From Tetrahymena thermophila SB210 (taxonomy: Eukaryota; Ciliophora; Oligohymenophorea; Hymenostomatida; Tetrahymenidae): a stretch of DNA of 64,000 bases. Under the pieces are notes generated by a model. That model made no database searches. It was given only the letters and a program-made list of their open reading frames with translations, and was not told the origin of the DNA. Below, one piece after another: positions 26,701 through 41,400 of the stretch. The stretch is from positions 1-64,000 of the forward strand of contig NW_002476434.1 of NCBI RefSeq assembly GCF_000189635.1. Reading direction: 5' to 3'. Every line of letters begins with the position of its first letter. Positions within the stretch are counted from its first letter, which is position 1. The position numbers and the translations under genes were made by a program.

Positions 26701-27232
26701 TTTTTTTTATGAGCTTGTAAATGGAAATTTATGTGAGGCCATAAGAAAGTATCCATAATATGTAAATTAAAACAATCTTATTGATCTATCTACTTGCTCT
26801 ACAGTCATGTAAGGAATATTAACAAAAGGCTTTTAAATAGGAATGAAAAACCTTTTTTAACTTTTTGCAGATTTACATAATATTTTGCTGTAAAATAATA
26901 CTTCTGTTATCTAAAATCAAGTAATTTAATGGTAAAAAACTGTAAATATCAAGTAATTTGATTTATTGTAAGGAAATTTAGACAAGACTCTAATAGTTAT
27001 TAAAGATTTTTTACTCTCAACTATGAGCGAAAATTTGCAAAATATATTATAGATATAGATAATATTATTGTGCTTTTAAATTATCTTATTATTGGTTTTT
27101 TTCTCTATAGGATGGCATACTTTCTTGAAATACGTTTATAATGAAATGATTGAAATAAAATAATTACTTTCTATAATACAAATAGATTTTATTATTGACA
27201 ATCCCTACATTATTTCTTACTTAACCAAATGA
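20751..27232 (+). CDS. TmcB-like PAS-domain multipass membrane protein
   Basis: The gene encodes about 2,050 aa with at least three introns (one or more near 21290-21450, one near 22120-22180, one near 24072-24128). It starts at MNIIKRLYYNFKIYYEKQIC; an upstream TGA limits the frame. The N-terminal part holds about seven membrane helices (ISFFYLLIRLFWFILPVL, GINSTLILIFLARV, TYHTLLLALLLISIAV). A PAS fold lies near 22970-23150 (CVVFISLIQSNLGIVKRVQN, FENIFGIQIKDIVGKSINVI). A long Gln/Asn-rich linker follows, then further helices at 25370-27130 (LLNIFGYLAIITIAIITFYE, LMSLILIVSFTLISALFPLY, IGLFFICILAFVLIIIQPIV, LVFFSIGWHTFL). This order matches the tiny-macrocysts (TmcB-like) family, common in ciliates and named from Dictyostelium. 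PAS domains sense small ligands or redox state; the signal here is unknown. It interrupts the giant-gene tandem array. The stop is TGA 27230-27232. Confidence 0.85.
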
Positions 27233-28016
27233 AGCTTTAAGAGCATTATATTTAAAATATATAATATTAAAATAATAAATTTCTAAAAGTTAAAAGTTTA
27301 AAATTTCTAAAAAAAAACTTAAATCATAATCAATATTAATGAATTAAAAATTTATACAATAATTCTTTTTTTATATGTTACAATTTTTATTGAATTCCTA
27401 TATATATTTATATAAAAATAATATTTATTGTCTTTTAAGAGATTATTCTTTAACTTCATTATTACTTTTAGTTACCAAAATAGATAATATACATAATTTC
27501 AATAAAAAATTTTTAAAATTAATATATTTTAATATTCTTGAAAAACCATCATTTCATCAATATATTGATCGTTTCAAAATACATGTCCCCCTCCTCTTAA
27601 AATGAGTTATATAGACAAGAACTTCATTGTTTTGAAAATAAATGGTGGGGGACATGTATTTTGAATCCCATAATATAATATACCAAATTTTATTACATAA
27701 AATTATATAATTTAATTAATTAATAACTTTAAAAAGAACAAACAAACTTCTATACTTCTATTATTTAAAATGGTTGGTTTGTTTTTTTTATTAAAAATTG
27801 AGATATTAGAAAGAAAATAAAATATTTATTTATTAAAATAAAATTTTTTTATATTTTATATGTTATTAGCAAAAGAAATTACTTTTAACTAAAATTAATG
27901 TTTTAAATTTTTCATAAAATATATTATCATATGTGTTTCTATTACTTTTTGAAGAATTAATTGAAATTAATAAGAAAAAAATTGTCATTAATTACAATAA
28001 ATTAAAATATAAGTAA
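27233..28016. other. Intergenic region with long inverted repeat
   Basis: About 780 bp lie between the TmcB-like gene and giant gene B. Apart from the 19-bp inverted repeat at 27573-27665 it is featureless AT-rich DNA. No reading frame here looks like a gene. Confidence 0.55.
27573..27665. repeat. 19-bp perfect inverted repeat
   Basis: The arms at 27573-27591 (TTCAAAATACATGTCCCCC) and 27647-27665 are exact reverse complements, separated by 55 nt. The C/G run at the inner edge is unusual in this AT-rich DNA. It could form a hairpin in RNA or be the terminal repeats of a tiny non-autonomous element. No flanking target-site duplication is obvious, and no second copy was noticed in the window. 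Confidence 0.75.
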
Positions 28017-31000
28017 ATGAGTATTATTAACATACTATTAATTTCATTGAATTTGATCTCGCTTATCAAATTATAAGAATTTGAGGAAAGTCAAATTGAC
28101 TGTCCAAGTATAAGAAATATATAAGGTAGTATTATTAGCAAATAATTATTATTTAAGTGTCAATTTAAATTAAAAAAATAGGACATTTTTCAAAAGTCAC
28201 ATGCCTGAATTATATTAATTCTACTGCAACCTATATTTCTGCTGATGATTCAAATGGGTTAAGATTAAACGATATAAGAACTGGTGATTTAATTTATAAG
28301 TATGATGGAATTTATTTTTTTGATAATAGTGGTATTATTTCTGTAACTTCTTCTTCTGATGGTGATGTTTTAGCTATTACTCGCTCAGAATTATTCTACT
28401 TTAATATATTTTAAAATAACATGATTGCACATTCAATATAAAATTAACAACTAGGTAAAGTTTTATTATTATAAAGCAAAAAGCATTCAATATGATATTA
28501 AAAAATAGTAGCATAGTCACAATTTTTTGTGAAGACTTAGTGGATTACTTAAATGAATTTAAACTCTTCTTAAATTCAATAATACATGATATTTATATAG
28601 GTTAATTTAGATTAAGGATTAACATAACTATATTATATATAAAATCAAACTTTAAGTCTTTTTTATGAAGGTAGAATTAAAATTAGCAATTTTAAAAATA
28701 TTTAGAATTTATTTTATATTAGTTACAAATGGAGTTAACACAAATGTGCCAAATGCATAATTAAATCAAGCTCAGAATTTTGTTATCGCTCAAAATGTGA
28801 CAGGTATGAGTGGATTTGCATAACCTGTCAATATACTAGTAGGAATATCGCAAAATAATTTTGTTTTTGCAACTTTTATACCAAACATAAATATTGTGCA
28901 AGCTACACAGAATAATATGTGGATTGCATATTAGAGCGATTATATTATAATTTCTTTTAATCATTTGTCTGGATCTTCTATCTTAGCAGTTTAATATGGT
29001 GCTTCTATAAAAAGACCTGTTAATAACACTTATACAAATTGTTTAGTGTTTTATGATCTCCAAAATTTATAACTAGATAAAAGCAAAAACTATTTTTAAA
29101 CAGACAAAATGTTGAAATAAATAATTGCTTCTATATAAATGGGTAAAATTCAATTTTAACAAAAAAATTAAGTGCTTTTAAAATATTTTATATAAAAATA
29201 GGAAATAACACAATTTCTTTGATATATAATTTTTGGTTTGGTAATAGCTACTATACCACTTTTGCTACAAATAATAAAACTTTAATAATATAGAAAACTT
29301 AGGATTTAATATCAAGTAAATTTTAACTTTTGAATTCACCAATTTAAATTGTGTTTGATGATAATATAACATCAATCGAATACACTGATATATATTAATC
29401 ATAATATTTGCTGCTTGGGTTTGGAAGTGGATCTGTTTCTAAGTTTAATTTCTAGAATTATTTATCTTCTAATTCTACTAAATTGTAGGCTATATCTAAT
29501 GTCAATCTAAATTTCACACAAAAATATTTAGGTTAGCAATAAAAATTTTATTTTTAATAATTTATTTAAAAATAATTACATTTTTCAAATAAAACACTAA
29601 TTCATTCATTTCTTTTAATTATTCAAAAACTATCATTTTTTACAAAATCTCATTAATTTTACTATTTTAACCAATATATTATCTTGAAATAAAATTAATT
29701 TAGAATTATTACAATTTATATTAAATATATAGGAATGAAGTCTTTAGTTAATAGCTCTTTTTTTGATAGTTCAAACGGAATTCTTAGTGTTATTAGCAAC
29801 AAAAATAATTAATTAAGTACATAAAATGTCACAGTTTTTAACTATTAAAATATTAACATATAGAATAATTCAGTAGCTTAGAAACAGTTATAGTTTAGTA
29901 ATTCTAGTAACATATAAAATTATTTATTTGACAGCTAGATGATATTTACAATTTATTAAATAAATCCTTTAGTTTATACTTCAAAATATTTAAATAATTG
30001 CACAAAATCTACAGCTTAGAATTCAGTTATGTATTCTATAAATCAATTTAAGTATCAGTTTATGAACAAAACTTAAATTAGCAAAGGAGATATTGATCTT
30101 AGTAAATTTAATTTAACAGTTAATCAGATTTTATATATTTACAATTACCAAAAAAATAATTAAAGTTATGCCTTATTAATTTTAGAAACAAATTATTTTG
30201 CTTTTACAGATAATTGTAAATATAATAATACAACAAATAATTAAACTGTATCAATAGTTAACCAAACTTCATTACAGTTTGTAGCAATTAATATATTGTA
30301 AAATAAAATTGTTTTTATATCTTAAAATCCTTTGATATAATCTATAAATCCCATTTAAGGCTTACTTAGTTCAAGTATTGATAATGAATATAACATTAAT
30401 ATTCTATTCGAAACATAAGTAATATTCATAAAACCCTTCATAGATCAAAATAATTAAATTCAAATTTATCTACAAACTTATTAATTGAATCAATTATAAG
30501 ATTTAATAAAATAATTTGATAGTAATTAATCAATAGCTATCTCTAAATTAGCTTCAATTAATTATATGAAATAAACAAACAATTTGGTATTATAATTTAA
30601 TAACTAAATTTCAGATAAAATCAATGTGATCACTACTTCAATTATTTAATACAATAAAACTTGGGATTAAAACTTAAATATGCAATTATTAACTTTAATA
30701 AATCCTTAATAAACATTAAACTTAGGTAATAACTTACCATTAATATATCAAGTTTAATATATTTTAGATGCTTCTGTTTTAATTCTAAATTTCGGGAATG
30801 AAATTAGAAATTATTATTTTTCTTAGACTGATTGGAGTTTAAATCTTTTAATGAGTATAAATGGTGTTGTTATTTAATCCTAAAATTCTAATATTTATAC
30901 CTATTTCCAATAAAATCAATAACTTATAGTACTAGATCCTTATTCAAATATTAAAATGTAAATTAGTTTTAAATTTAATTTATTATTTTAATGATAAATT

Positions 31001-34000
31001 TACTATTTTTTAATATATAGAATAGATTTAAAGTATTGCCTAACTCAAAGCTGTATAAACCAAACATGTTAATACACAAGTTATATAAATTAGAATATTA
31101 ATAGCACTTTATCAAGCATATTTAAAACTAATTCATATCTATAAAGAGCTGAATTACTAGATATTTAAATGGGAAATTTATTATAACTAGCATCTATTTT
31201 ATTTACTACAAATATTAACTATAATATTTTTATTGAAATGTTAAGCACCTTAAATTGGAAAAACAGATATATAAATTTAACTTAAATAATGTTTTTTACA
31301 AATTTTTTAGCCTCAAATAGTATTAATCTAAAGATAGCCTCTGTTGATTCTAAAATTTAAAACGTTTTAAATACAAACGATAAAGCAAATATTGAGAGCT
31401 AAGATACCTTTATTTAATAATATTACAAAACTGTGTGCTTAAAAAATCTTAATTGGAAATTAAACAAAAGTGCACCTTTCATAATAATTAAATCATAATA
31501 CTTTGTTATTGATAATTTAACATTTACTCAAAATTCTATAAATAATCAGTATTAATCTTGCCAGTATATATTAGTTCCCTAAGTTGAGCATTAACAACCT
31601 CTATCATTGAGCATCATAAATTTAGATATCTCAAAATAAACCTTTTACAGTTTACAACCCTTAATATATGTTTAAGCAAAATTATATTAAATTTAGATAT
31701 AAAATTCTAGTATGTCAGGAAATAATTTTAAGAATACTAATTTCATCTACTCTTCAAATCTTTTATCCTTAAAAATGTTAAATTTTTCCTTTCAAAGTAA
31801 CTATATCGAAATTTAAAATAACAAGCAATACACTAGTCAATATTTTATAACAGCTTAAAATATATCTTTATAAAATATGTTATTCGATTCAAACATATTA
31901 TAAGACTCCTCATTAATAGGTAATTTGACAAATATTTCTTTAAGATTAATTATTTTTTTTATATAATAATTTTTCTAAATTATTTATTTAAAGAATCTTT
32001 TTTTAAAATAAAAAATATTTAATTTTAATTAGGAATAAATTCACTGTTTGGTTCATTAAATTTTAATGCTAGCTTAGTAAATATAACTAAAAACGTGTTT
32101 TTAATTACTTTTTCTAAAATTTATGGTTTATTTTTAGATTTGAATTAGATGAACTACATTTCTTAGAACTTTTCTAACTTCTAGCTCTCTTAATCAAAAT
32201 TCTTAAATTCTTCTGTTTATTTATGCAATTTGACTTAATATAATAACAATTAATGTAATTAAACCTAAAGCTAAGATTAATAGTATAAAAATTATTTTTT
32301 CTAGATCTCTTTGAATTAAATGCAAGTGATTAATATATCACTGATTTAGGATATTGACAGTTAAATATCATTTTTATATTCAAATAAAGCAAAAAATATT
32401 AATATTGATTAATACACCTGTAAAAATATGATTTCTGATAATCAAAGATTTGATAGTAGTTGCTTGGATATAGAAAATTTTTAAAATCTAAATTTGAAAT
32501 TACAAAACAGTTTATTCCTCAACAAAAATATTTAAGATAATTTTGTCATTATAATATAAACGAATTAAATCTCAAAAGGGTCTATAATGTAAGAAGGATA
32601 AATAATTTTATCAGACAATGATTTTACTAATATTAATATTTAGGTGAACAGTCAATATAAATAAACATCTTCTGTTTATATATCCACTCCTTAAAATTTT
32701 AATATTTAAGTATCCAATACAACTTTTAACTAGATTTATTTGTCTGGACCCTAAACTGTATTTAATATATAAAGCTCCTGCCTACTTATTCAAGCTCCTT
32801 TTTCTTAACTTGAAATATTATATTCTCTTTTCTCAGATTTTATAAATTACTCTTCATCAGTAAATTTTAAATAAATAAATGTAAAAATAATTTATTTTTT
32901 TTAATTTAGCCGGCGGTTTATATATAAGCTAAACAGATAAAGCTTAACTCATCAAGTTTTAAAGGAAATAATTATAACCAGAATAGCTTTTAGGGTGGTT
33001 TTTTATAGATCTTCACGAATTATTTGGCTGTTATAGAGACTAATTTCATAAATAGCTTAGCTGAAAATGGTGCAGCTATGTCTATCAATCCAAATACTAA
33101 AAATGCTAATTTCACTTTCATAAATTGTCTATTTTAAAATCTGATTGCTCTTAAAAATGGTGCTGCTGTTTATATTAGATAAGCTCTAAATTAAACATAA
33201 ATGAATTTTAACAATTGTACATTTAATAATATACTATCGCAATATGGAGGATGTGTTTATGTAGCTTACCCTATGAATTCTTTAGAAATTTAATATTTTT
33301 ATCTGGTTTATCCGTAAATAACATTTTAAGGTTGTACCTCTTCTCACGTATATGCTTAGTAAGGAGGTTATATATTTTCATAAAATGCGAACATAAACCT
33401 TTATAATCATACATCACTAACTAATAACCCTAATAATCTCTCAAGTATAAATTATATTATTTTGTAAAGCTTGAACTAACTTTCTTTTTTAGGGGAATAC
33501 ATTTATCTATCTTAAAGCTATTTTACTGCTGAAAAAATAAATATTTATGATCATAGCGCAATCTAAGGTAGATATTATATTACCCAATTAAATCCTGTAT
33601 TTTTAAATGCAGTAACTAATAGCAATGTTACTATTAAAAAAACTGAAATTAACTCATGCTAATTTCTATAATCAGGTTTTATTCAACTAATTTAATCATC
33701 ACTCGAAATATCTGAATCAAACATAAAGAATTTAATGTAATTTTATTTCATGACTTTTTGATATTTATATTTATACTAAAAAAGGTTTTAATAGAACGGA
33801 TAAAGGCTGATGCAAACAAATATTAATCTTTAAATATCTACTAAATTTAGCGCTATAATAATAAGTTAGTCTTAAATCAATCTATAAAAATTATTAATTT
33901 ATAACACAACCTGCACTCATGAATCTTGCATAGGTGGTGCTATGCTATTAGAAAATTCTGGAGGTAGCATAAGTAGTTGCAATTTTATTTAAAATTTTTG

Positions 34001-37000
34001 TTACGGAAATGGTGGTGCCCTAAGTATATTAGGACTGAATCAAAATTTAACAATTTATAATTCTGTTATTATGAATAATAGGGCATAAAAAGGTAATGGA
34101 GGAGGAATATCATTTATTTATGATCAAAACTTATTTTAGTTAGCAATATTAAATAGCTCAATTTCTTAAAATTTTGCTGAATTAGGAGGAGGACTACATT
34201 TTGAGTTTTAAAAGTTACCTTTAAGAAATTAATATCTAGCATATCTTAATAATTCAATTCTCATACAAAATTAAGTCAGTTAATTTGGTGGTGGTATCTA
34301 CTATATTGGCAAAAAACCTTATGTAAATCTTTAAACTGAAGTTTCCTAAAATACAGCAGGTAAAAATAAATATTTAAAAATCTTTTAAGATAGATAAATT
34401 TATTTGACTATTTATTCAATAAATTTAGAGAGCCCATTTGGAAAGGACTACTTTTCATAACCAAAAGAATTATCCTTAAATTTATAATTAAGCTAACATA
34501 TGTTTAATTATAGCTTTTATTGGTTGAACACAGGTGAAAAGGTTTATAAGATAAAAAATTAAGTTAGTGGATAAAAATTGCCTAATATAATATTTTAAAT
34601 GATAGACGAAAGTGGTAGTATAATCAACAATTAATATTTACAACTTGCATAAGCATAATAATTGGACCTATAATTAAATGTTAATAAAGCAGAGAATATG
34701 AATAATATCTCGTTTGCATTAGTAAGCTCCTAAAAATCTTTTCAATTTAATAATTTATATAACTTAAGTAACCTAATAGTAATAGGATAACCTGGAACAT
34801 CTGTTTTTTTAAATTTAACCATAAACGGTATTCAATAAAAAATAAATAATGCTTACAAAATTATTTTATAGATTCAATTAAGGCCTTGCTAAAGGGGAGA
34901 AGTTTACGGTAAATTTATTGATTAAACATAAAACCAATCAAAAACATATTACGAATGCCAAAAATGCAAGGAAGGAACGTAAAATTAATATAAAATTTTC
35001 TTTTACTTATTTATAAAAAAATTTAAGATATTCGTTGGCTTATCCTAGTCTAAAAAATACAGAAATACAATGCCAAAAATGCATTGATTTCGCAGAATGT
35101 GAAGGAGGAGATATCTTGAATATTAGTGAAGGCTTTTGGAGAATGAATGATTAAACAGATGAAGTAATTGAATGTGTTAATGCCCCATAAAATTGTTTAG
35201 GAGGTAAAGGAAACAATACATGCTCTAAATCTCATATAGGCCCACTATGTGAAAATTGTGATCTAAAAAATAACTATTCTAATATAAGCGATTATGATTG
35301 TGATTATTGTGGAAGTCCATTTATAAATTCACTTAAAATTCTGTCATTAATGACTTTTTATGTAACAACTAACCTAAAAAAAAAATTATAGAAATAAATT
35401 TTTTTATATAAAAAGATACTTTTTGCCAAAATAAGCGCTGATAGTGTGTTAAATAAGCTAGTTTAAGGAATAAGTGTAAATAATAATGTATAAAAATCTA
35501 ATAAACAGTTAATGGATACATCAGTACTCTTGAAATAAGTACTAAACTACTTCTAAATTATTGTAGTTTTAACAACTTTTTAGTTAAAAATACCTAACAT
35601 GTTTGTTGTTTCAGTTGATATCATAGCAAATCCTACAACTCAAATACTTTATTCTTTTTAATGTTTTTTCTATTAATTATACTTAAAAACTGGTTTGAAC
35701 ATGATATACTTGCAGCTAATAGCATCTGTAGCTTTACCCATAATATTAATTATTATATTTTTAGTATCAGGTGGTATAATTTATAGAAAAGACCCTTATA
35801 GGAGACCAATTTATTTGTACACATCTTTTTTATATTGCTTCATTTATTTTCAGCCAAGTATATTCAATAGATCAATAAGTTTAGTAACCTGCCGTTAGAT
35901 AGGTAAAATTTATTAAATAAGAGATTTTAATAAGTTTTTTAAAATTATTAAAACAAAAAGGAAAAATAAGTTACATTTCGTTTAATAGCTTAAATGAGTG
36001 CTACACTTAAGAGCATAAAATTTGGTAAATATCATTAGTTTTTCCAATCATACTTTCTTTTGGCCTCATAATACCTTTGTTTATTATTTATTCTAATTTT
36101 AAAACCTTCAAATCGCAAAAGAGATTATAGAGAAGAAAATTTTTCTTAATTACAAATGAGTACAAAGAAAAATTCTGGTTTTGGGAATTTATAAAAATTT
36201 ATTAAAAGCTGATGATTATGCTTTGCTTGGCAATATATAAATATGAAATATAAAATAAAGTAAAATCCTTTTTAAAATCTCAAAACTTTATTTAAATTCC
36301 TTTATTTATTAACTAATTCAATTATTTATGTATGAATTAATTAATTAATTTTAATTTTAATAGATATTGTTTATTCTTTTAATAGTCATGGTTTATGGAT
36401 TAGCTATTTTGCTATTTTAACCTTACAAATAAAGGATTTACTAAAAAATAGATGTTACGCAGACATTTATTTAAGGGGTCTCCATTTATCTCTGTTTTAT
36501 TGCTTATCAGAACATAGAGGATTTATTCTTTTGGCTATTTTCAATACTTTTGATTGCTATAATCAATTTTATTTTCATCCTATGGTGCTTTTAATCTCTA
36601 GCAAGAGCTTATTTTTAATAAATTTAAAAAAAATTTATAAAAATAAAGCTTTTTCTTTTTAAATATTAATTTTTTAAAAGATATTTCTTCTCTAAAAAAC
36701 AAAATTCTTTAAATTTATTGATAAAATGGGTAGTTTCTATTTAAAAAGAAATCAAAAAAAAGTAAATTATAAATCTTTGGACGGGTTAACTGAAAGTCAG
36801 TAAAAGTTAAGTTATCCCAATTTTACTAGGATAGATCTAAGAATAAGATATATAATTATAAATATTTAACACTAAAAATTAAAATAAAGATGAAAATAAA
36901 AAATTGTAATAAATTTTTGATTCTCCAATTCAAAAATAAAGATCCAAATAGAGATCAATCAGCTTAAAATTAAATTTAGAGAGAAAAGTAATTTTATTTC

Positions 37001-37516
37001 AGAAATTAATAGTATTTCATAAATAAATTTTATTTAAATATTAAATAGATAAGTTCATAATAAAATGATTTTATTGTTAATAGCCCATAATTAAAATCAT
37101 CACAATTTTTAATGTCTTCAGAATTAACTAAGATAAATAATAATTAAGAATATTCAAAAGAAAAAATAAATTCTAACTTATAAAGTTTTTTTTAAATTTC
37201 ACCTCAATTAAGCTATAAATTTTATAACAAATATAATACTGAATAAATCAATGATTTAGATGAGAATTTTTATATCAAAAATTTAGAAAATTATTAATAA
37301 GTATATTCTCCTTCTTTAAAAAATTCTTAGTTTTTTAAATCTTAAACCATTAATAAATCAGATGCCAAATAAAAATCTAAACTTGGACAAAATTCTTAAA
37401 CAAATTAAGAAGAAGAAATTTAATGTAAATTATTTTATTAGGGTAAAAAAAATTGTATTTAATTATGTTAAAAAATAATAGGTGATGAAGTAAAATAAAA
37501 TAAATCTGAATTGTGA
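28017..37516 (+). CDS. Giant secreted-domain/multipass membrane protein B (tandem family copy 2)
   Basis: It starts with a signal peptide (MSIINILLISLNLISLIKLQ). A propeller-like start follows (TYISADDSNGLRLNDIRTGD). The ectodomain is several thousand bp long, beta-helix-like and Asn/Ser/Ile-rich. Gly-Gly repeats appear near 32990-34330 (ENGAAMS, NGAAVYIRQAL, GNGGALSILG, GNGGGISFIYD, LGGGLHFEF). The Cys-rich module at about 34870-35370 carries QLRPCQRGEVYG, CQKCKEGT, GFWRMNDQTDEVIECVN, NCLGGKGNNTC and HIGPLCENCD. Membrane helices follow at about 35400-36620 (NPTTQILYSFQCFFYQL, LIASVALPIILIIIFLVSGG, FQPSIFNRSISLVTCR, FLLLIAIINFIFILWCF). The cytosolic tail begins with INLWTGQLKV and is Gln/Asn/Lys-rich to TGA 37514-37516. 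The Cys-rich and membrane parts are closest to copy C. Function is not known; a surface receptor or adhesin is inferred. Confidence 0.8.
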
Positions 37517-38497
37517 CTTACTTTAAAATAAATATTTTTATTTACTTACTTACTATTTACCTTTATTAAAATATTAATATCAAACTTTTATGCTTAATAA
37601 GTTTATATTTTACTTAAATTTGTGTTCAATTAGCAAGAACTTCTAAATACACAATAAATGAATAATAAGGAATTTATTTTCTTTAATATAAATTTATCTA
37701 ATTTAATATTTCTTAATTTAAATTAAAACATAAATCATAAATTTGAATGTTTTTCAAGCAAAAGATTAAAATATTTTTTTTGATATTTATAATATTTTAT
37801 TAAATATATTTATTTTATATTTAATCACACTAAAGAATATTTTCTAGTAAAATAATAATCTGAATTTATTTTTATTTTCTAAGCTATTATATAAAACTTA
37901 TGAAAGAAGAAAGTATGCTCAGTCATCTATATTTTAGCTTTTTGTTTAAATTTTCAAAATTTTTTTATTCAACTTTGATTGTGAAAAATTAAATATAATT
38001 TTGGTTCATTCATAAGCAGCTAAATATACATTATCTTATTTTATATTTATTTTAGATAATTCAAATTCTTGAATTTATGTAATTTTATTTAGTAATTTAA
38101 AGGCATTATTTACATAAATGTAAAATATTAACTACATATCAAATTTTAATATTATTAATCCAAAATTTACCTCCAAATGCATTTATATTTTGATAAAAAA
38201 TATATTATTGATTAAAAATATTTTATAAATTAAATTATTTATTTATTTATTTATTTATTTGTTTATTTTATATTTTGATTATGTTAAACCTAAGTTTATT
38301 TTTATTTATTTTTTTTTGATAGACTTGAGAAATGTTTATTAATTAAAAGATGTTCATTCATAATCATATTAATTTACTCAATCAGATTCAAATAGAAATT
38401 GTTAAAGGGAGAAGTTTTAATTAACTAATTAACATATTTAGATTGATTAAAAAATTTTGTTTTATAGAACTACTAAATAAATATTTCTCTAAACAAT
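37517..38497. other. Intergenic spacer with (TTTA)n tract
   Basis: The AT-rich spacer between giant genes B and C contains a simple ATTT-type repeat at about 38236-38272. It presumably holds the 3' end of B and the promoter of C. No gene or structured RNA was recognised. Confidence 0.6.
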
Positions 38498-41400
38498 ATG
38501 AAATAAATGATAAAAAAAAGTTCCCTATTAGCGTTTTTTTTAGTTTTATAAGCTATAAAATGCTTTGAGCTACCTTATTCTGATTTAATTTGCCCTAGTT
38601 TGAGAATAATTTAAGGTTTTGAAGATAATTTTAGGATAAATTATTTTTTTTAATATCAAATTTTAATTAAACATAATTAGGACATGGCTCATAAATCACT
38701 GATTTAAACTACATTTAAGAGTCTACTATATTTTTATCTTCTGATTAATCTAATAGAATATTCGTACGTGACATAAGAGATGGCCAAGTTGTCAGTTATC
38801 AAGATACTCCATTGAAGGATCCAAATGGAATTATTTCTCTCTCAACTAATCTAAATGGCTAAGTAATTGCACTAACTAAAACAGAAATATTAACATACAA
38901 TTCTTATGAATACGATAGTTTTAACATAATTTAGCAGATTTCAAATCAAAGTATTATATTATTATCATCAAAGATATAAATTTATGAATACTTTTTAAAT
39001 AATTAAATAGATTAATAATATGTGAAATCATAAACTCTTGCCTTAAATAATTTAGTTTAATTTACTTCTACTTAAGAATTAATCATTATATAAATAGATT
39101 TTGATTAAAAAAATACTCAAGTTCTAGTTTATTAAGAAAATATGACTCTGGCTTCTCTATTTCAAAGTAAGAATAAATATAATATTTTAATCAATAAAGC
39201 TTTTTATAAATTTTATAAATTATTTAGTTCAAACTAATCTCTCAATAGCAAGTACTTATAGCTACTCAATTTAGCCAACAAAATTTATAATAGCTTAGAA
39301 TGTTACAGGATTTAATGGATTTTCTAGTTAAACACATGTATTAATAGGGATGAATTAAAATTCTTTATTATACTTTAGTAGTATCCCCACCATTTTAAAT
39401 TTAGAAAATTTTAATGATAATTTAATTTGGAACCCATTTATTAGTGATTATGTAATACTTTCTTTTGGCCATTTAGATGGCTCATCAATTCTTGCTCTTT
39501 AGTTTGGATAAGCAATATCTACAGCTCCAAAATAAAATTATTTAAATAATTTAATTTTTGTAGATTTAAAGAATTTAAAGCAAGATACATCTCCAAATAC
39601 GTTTTTAGCATCTCAAATGTTTTCTTCTCCTTTAGCTTCAATATAAATGGGTATATATAATTTGCGACTTTAATGAATACTTATTTTTATTGAAAAATAT
39701 AGGCTCTTCACTTATAACTCTAATATTTAGCTTTGTTTCTAATAGAAGTAATTATGTTGCTTTTGTGAAATCTTAGACTCAAATCATAATCTTTAAATTG
39801 GATGACTTAATTTAAAACTAATTTTAGATCTAAAATGCATCAAATAAAATAGATTTAGCATGGTATGCATAGTGCTTAGAATATCTAAATATTCCAAACA
39901 GTTCTTTTCTATTGATAGGATACACAAATGGATATATCTAATCAATTGATATTTCAAATCTAACAACATCTAACTCATAAAACACATTTTCTAATTCTTC
40001 TAAGAGTTATTCTCTTTAAAATTATTTAAGTAAACATTTTTTTTAATTGAATAAAAATTTTAATTAAATAAAAAGAAAATACAAAAATAAATTCAACTTT
40101 TTTGTTAATGAGCTTACTCACATAAATATTATAAATAGATAGCAATAACAGCATAGACAGTTCTTACTATGATAGTTAGTAAAACATAATGAGTACAATA
40201 AGTACAATAAATTATAATGCTACTAGTTAATTAGGTTAATTATTTTACTAAAAATATAATTTTTTAACAAACAATTCAAGTTAGTAAATAATCCAAGCTA
40301 ATTATTCTATTCAAATTTAAAATTTTATTTTGGGTACAGATCAGATATTTTCTATTATTTAGAATTAATATTAGTTATACACACCTTTAATAAAAAATAA
40401 ATGTCCAACCAATATTACTAATAAAAACTTAACACTCATTAATTCTTTTTCATATAAATATTTTGATGGAAAGTAAATTATAAATGGTACATTTAATTTA
40501 GAAAAATACAATTTAACAATAAATAACTTCTTTCAAGTTTTTTCATATACTTAAAATTATTAAAAGTATGCTTTGCTTTTCTTTTCAGCTTAAACTTTTA
40601 CATTTAGTTTATATTGTAAATTAAGTTTAAATTAATCTTAGACTGGTAGTATAACCTTAAAAAAAGACTCGTATGTGCATGCTTTAATTATAAATCTTTC
40701 AACTAACAATATTTATTATTAAACATCATATAAGATATAATAATAAGATAGCGATACAATCTCACTCTTAAATTTTAGTATGGATTCCTAATAAAACTTG
40801 TTCATAATTACTGAGGATTAAATAGCCTTTATTAAACCATATTTAGATCAATAAAACTAAACTTAAATTTACAAAAAATTCTTCTTATTAAGTTATATAT
40901 AAAATATCATAAAAGCATTCTCAAATAGATCAGTTTTAAATATAACTTAGTTTGTTTCTCTTAATTTGATACCTTCTATAAACAATTTTGTAATTTAATT
41001 TTATTGCAATACTTCAAAAATTAATAATATTTTATCTACTTCTATTATCACTTATAATTAAAATCTCTTAAGTGATGTTTAAATTCAAGTTAAAAAAGCT
41101 TTTATTCCTAAATCATCAGATTATAAAGAAACTAATTTACCAAATATTATTAAACTTTAGTATATGAATGATATAAATTTATTGGTATGCTACTTAGGAT
41201 CAGAAATAAGAATTCTCTATTTAAATGCAATAAATTTTAGTATCTAATATTTAACGAGTTTAAATGATAATAATCTTGTACCAAATAGCTCTATCATCTT
41301 TACTAGCACTTAAAATCACTAAATTATAAAATTATAACCAAACTACGAAATATAAATGTAAATAAAATTAATTAATTAATTTTCTTTCAAAATTTATCTT

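Noticed and set aside
27375..27605. 76-codon plus-strand frame in the spacer before giant gene B
   Set aside because: Composition is that of random AT-rich DNA, its end runs into the inverted repeat, and no domain or start context supports it.
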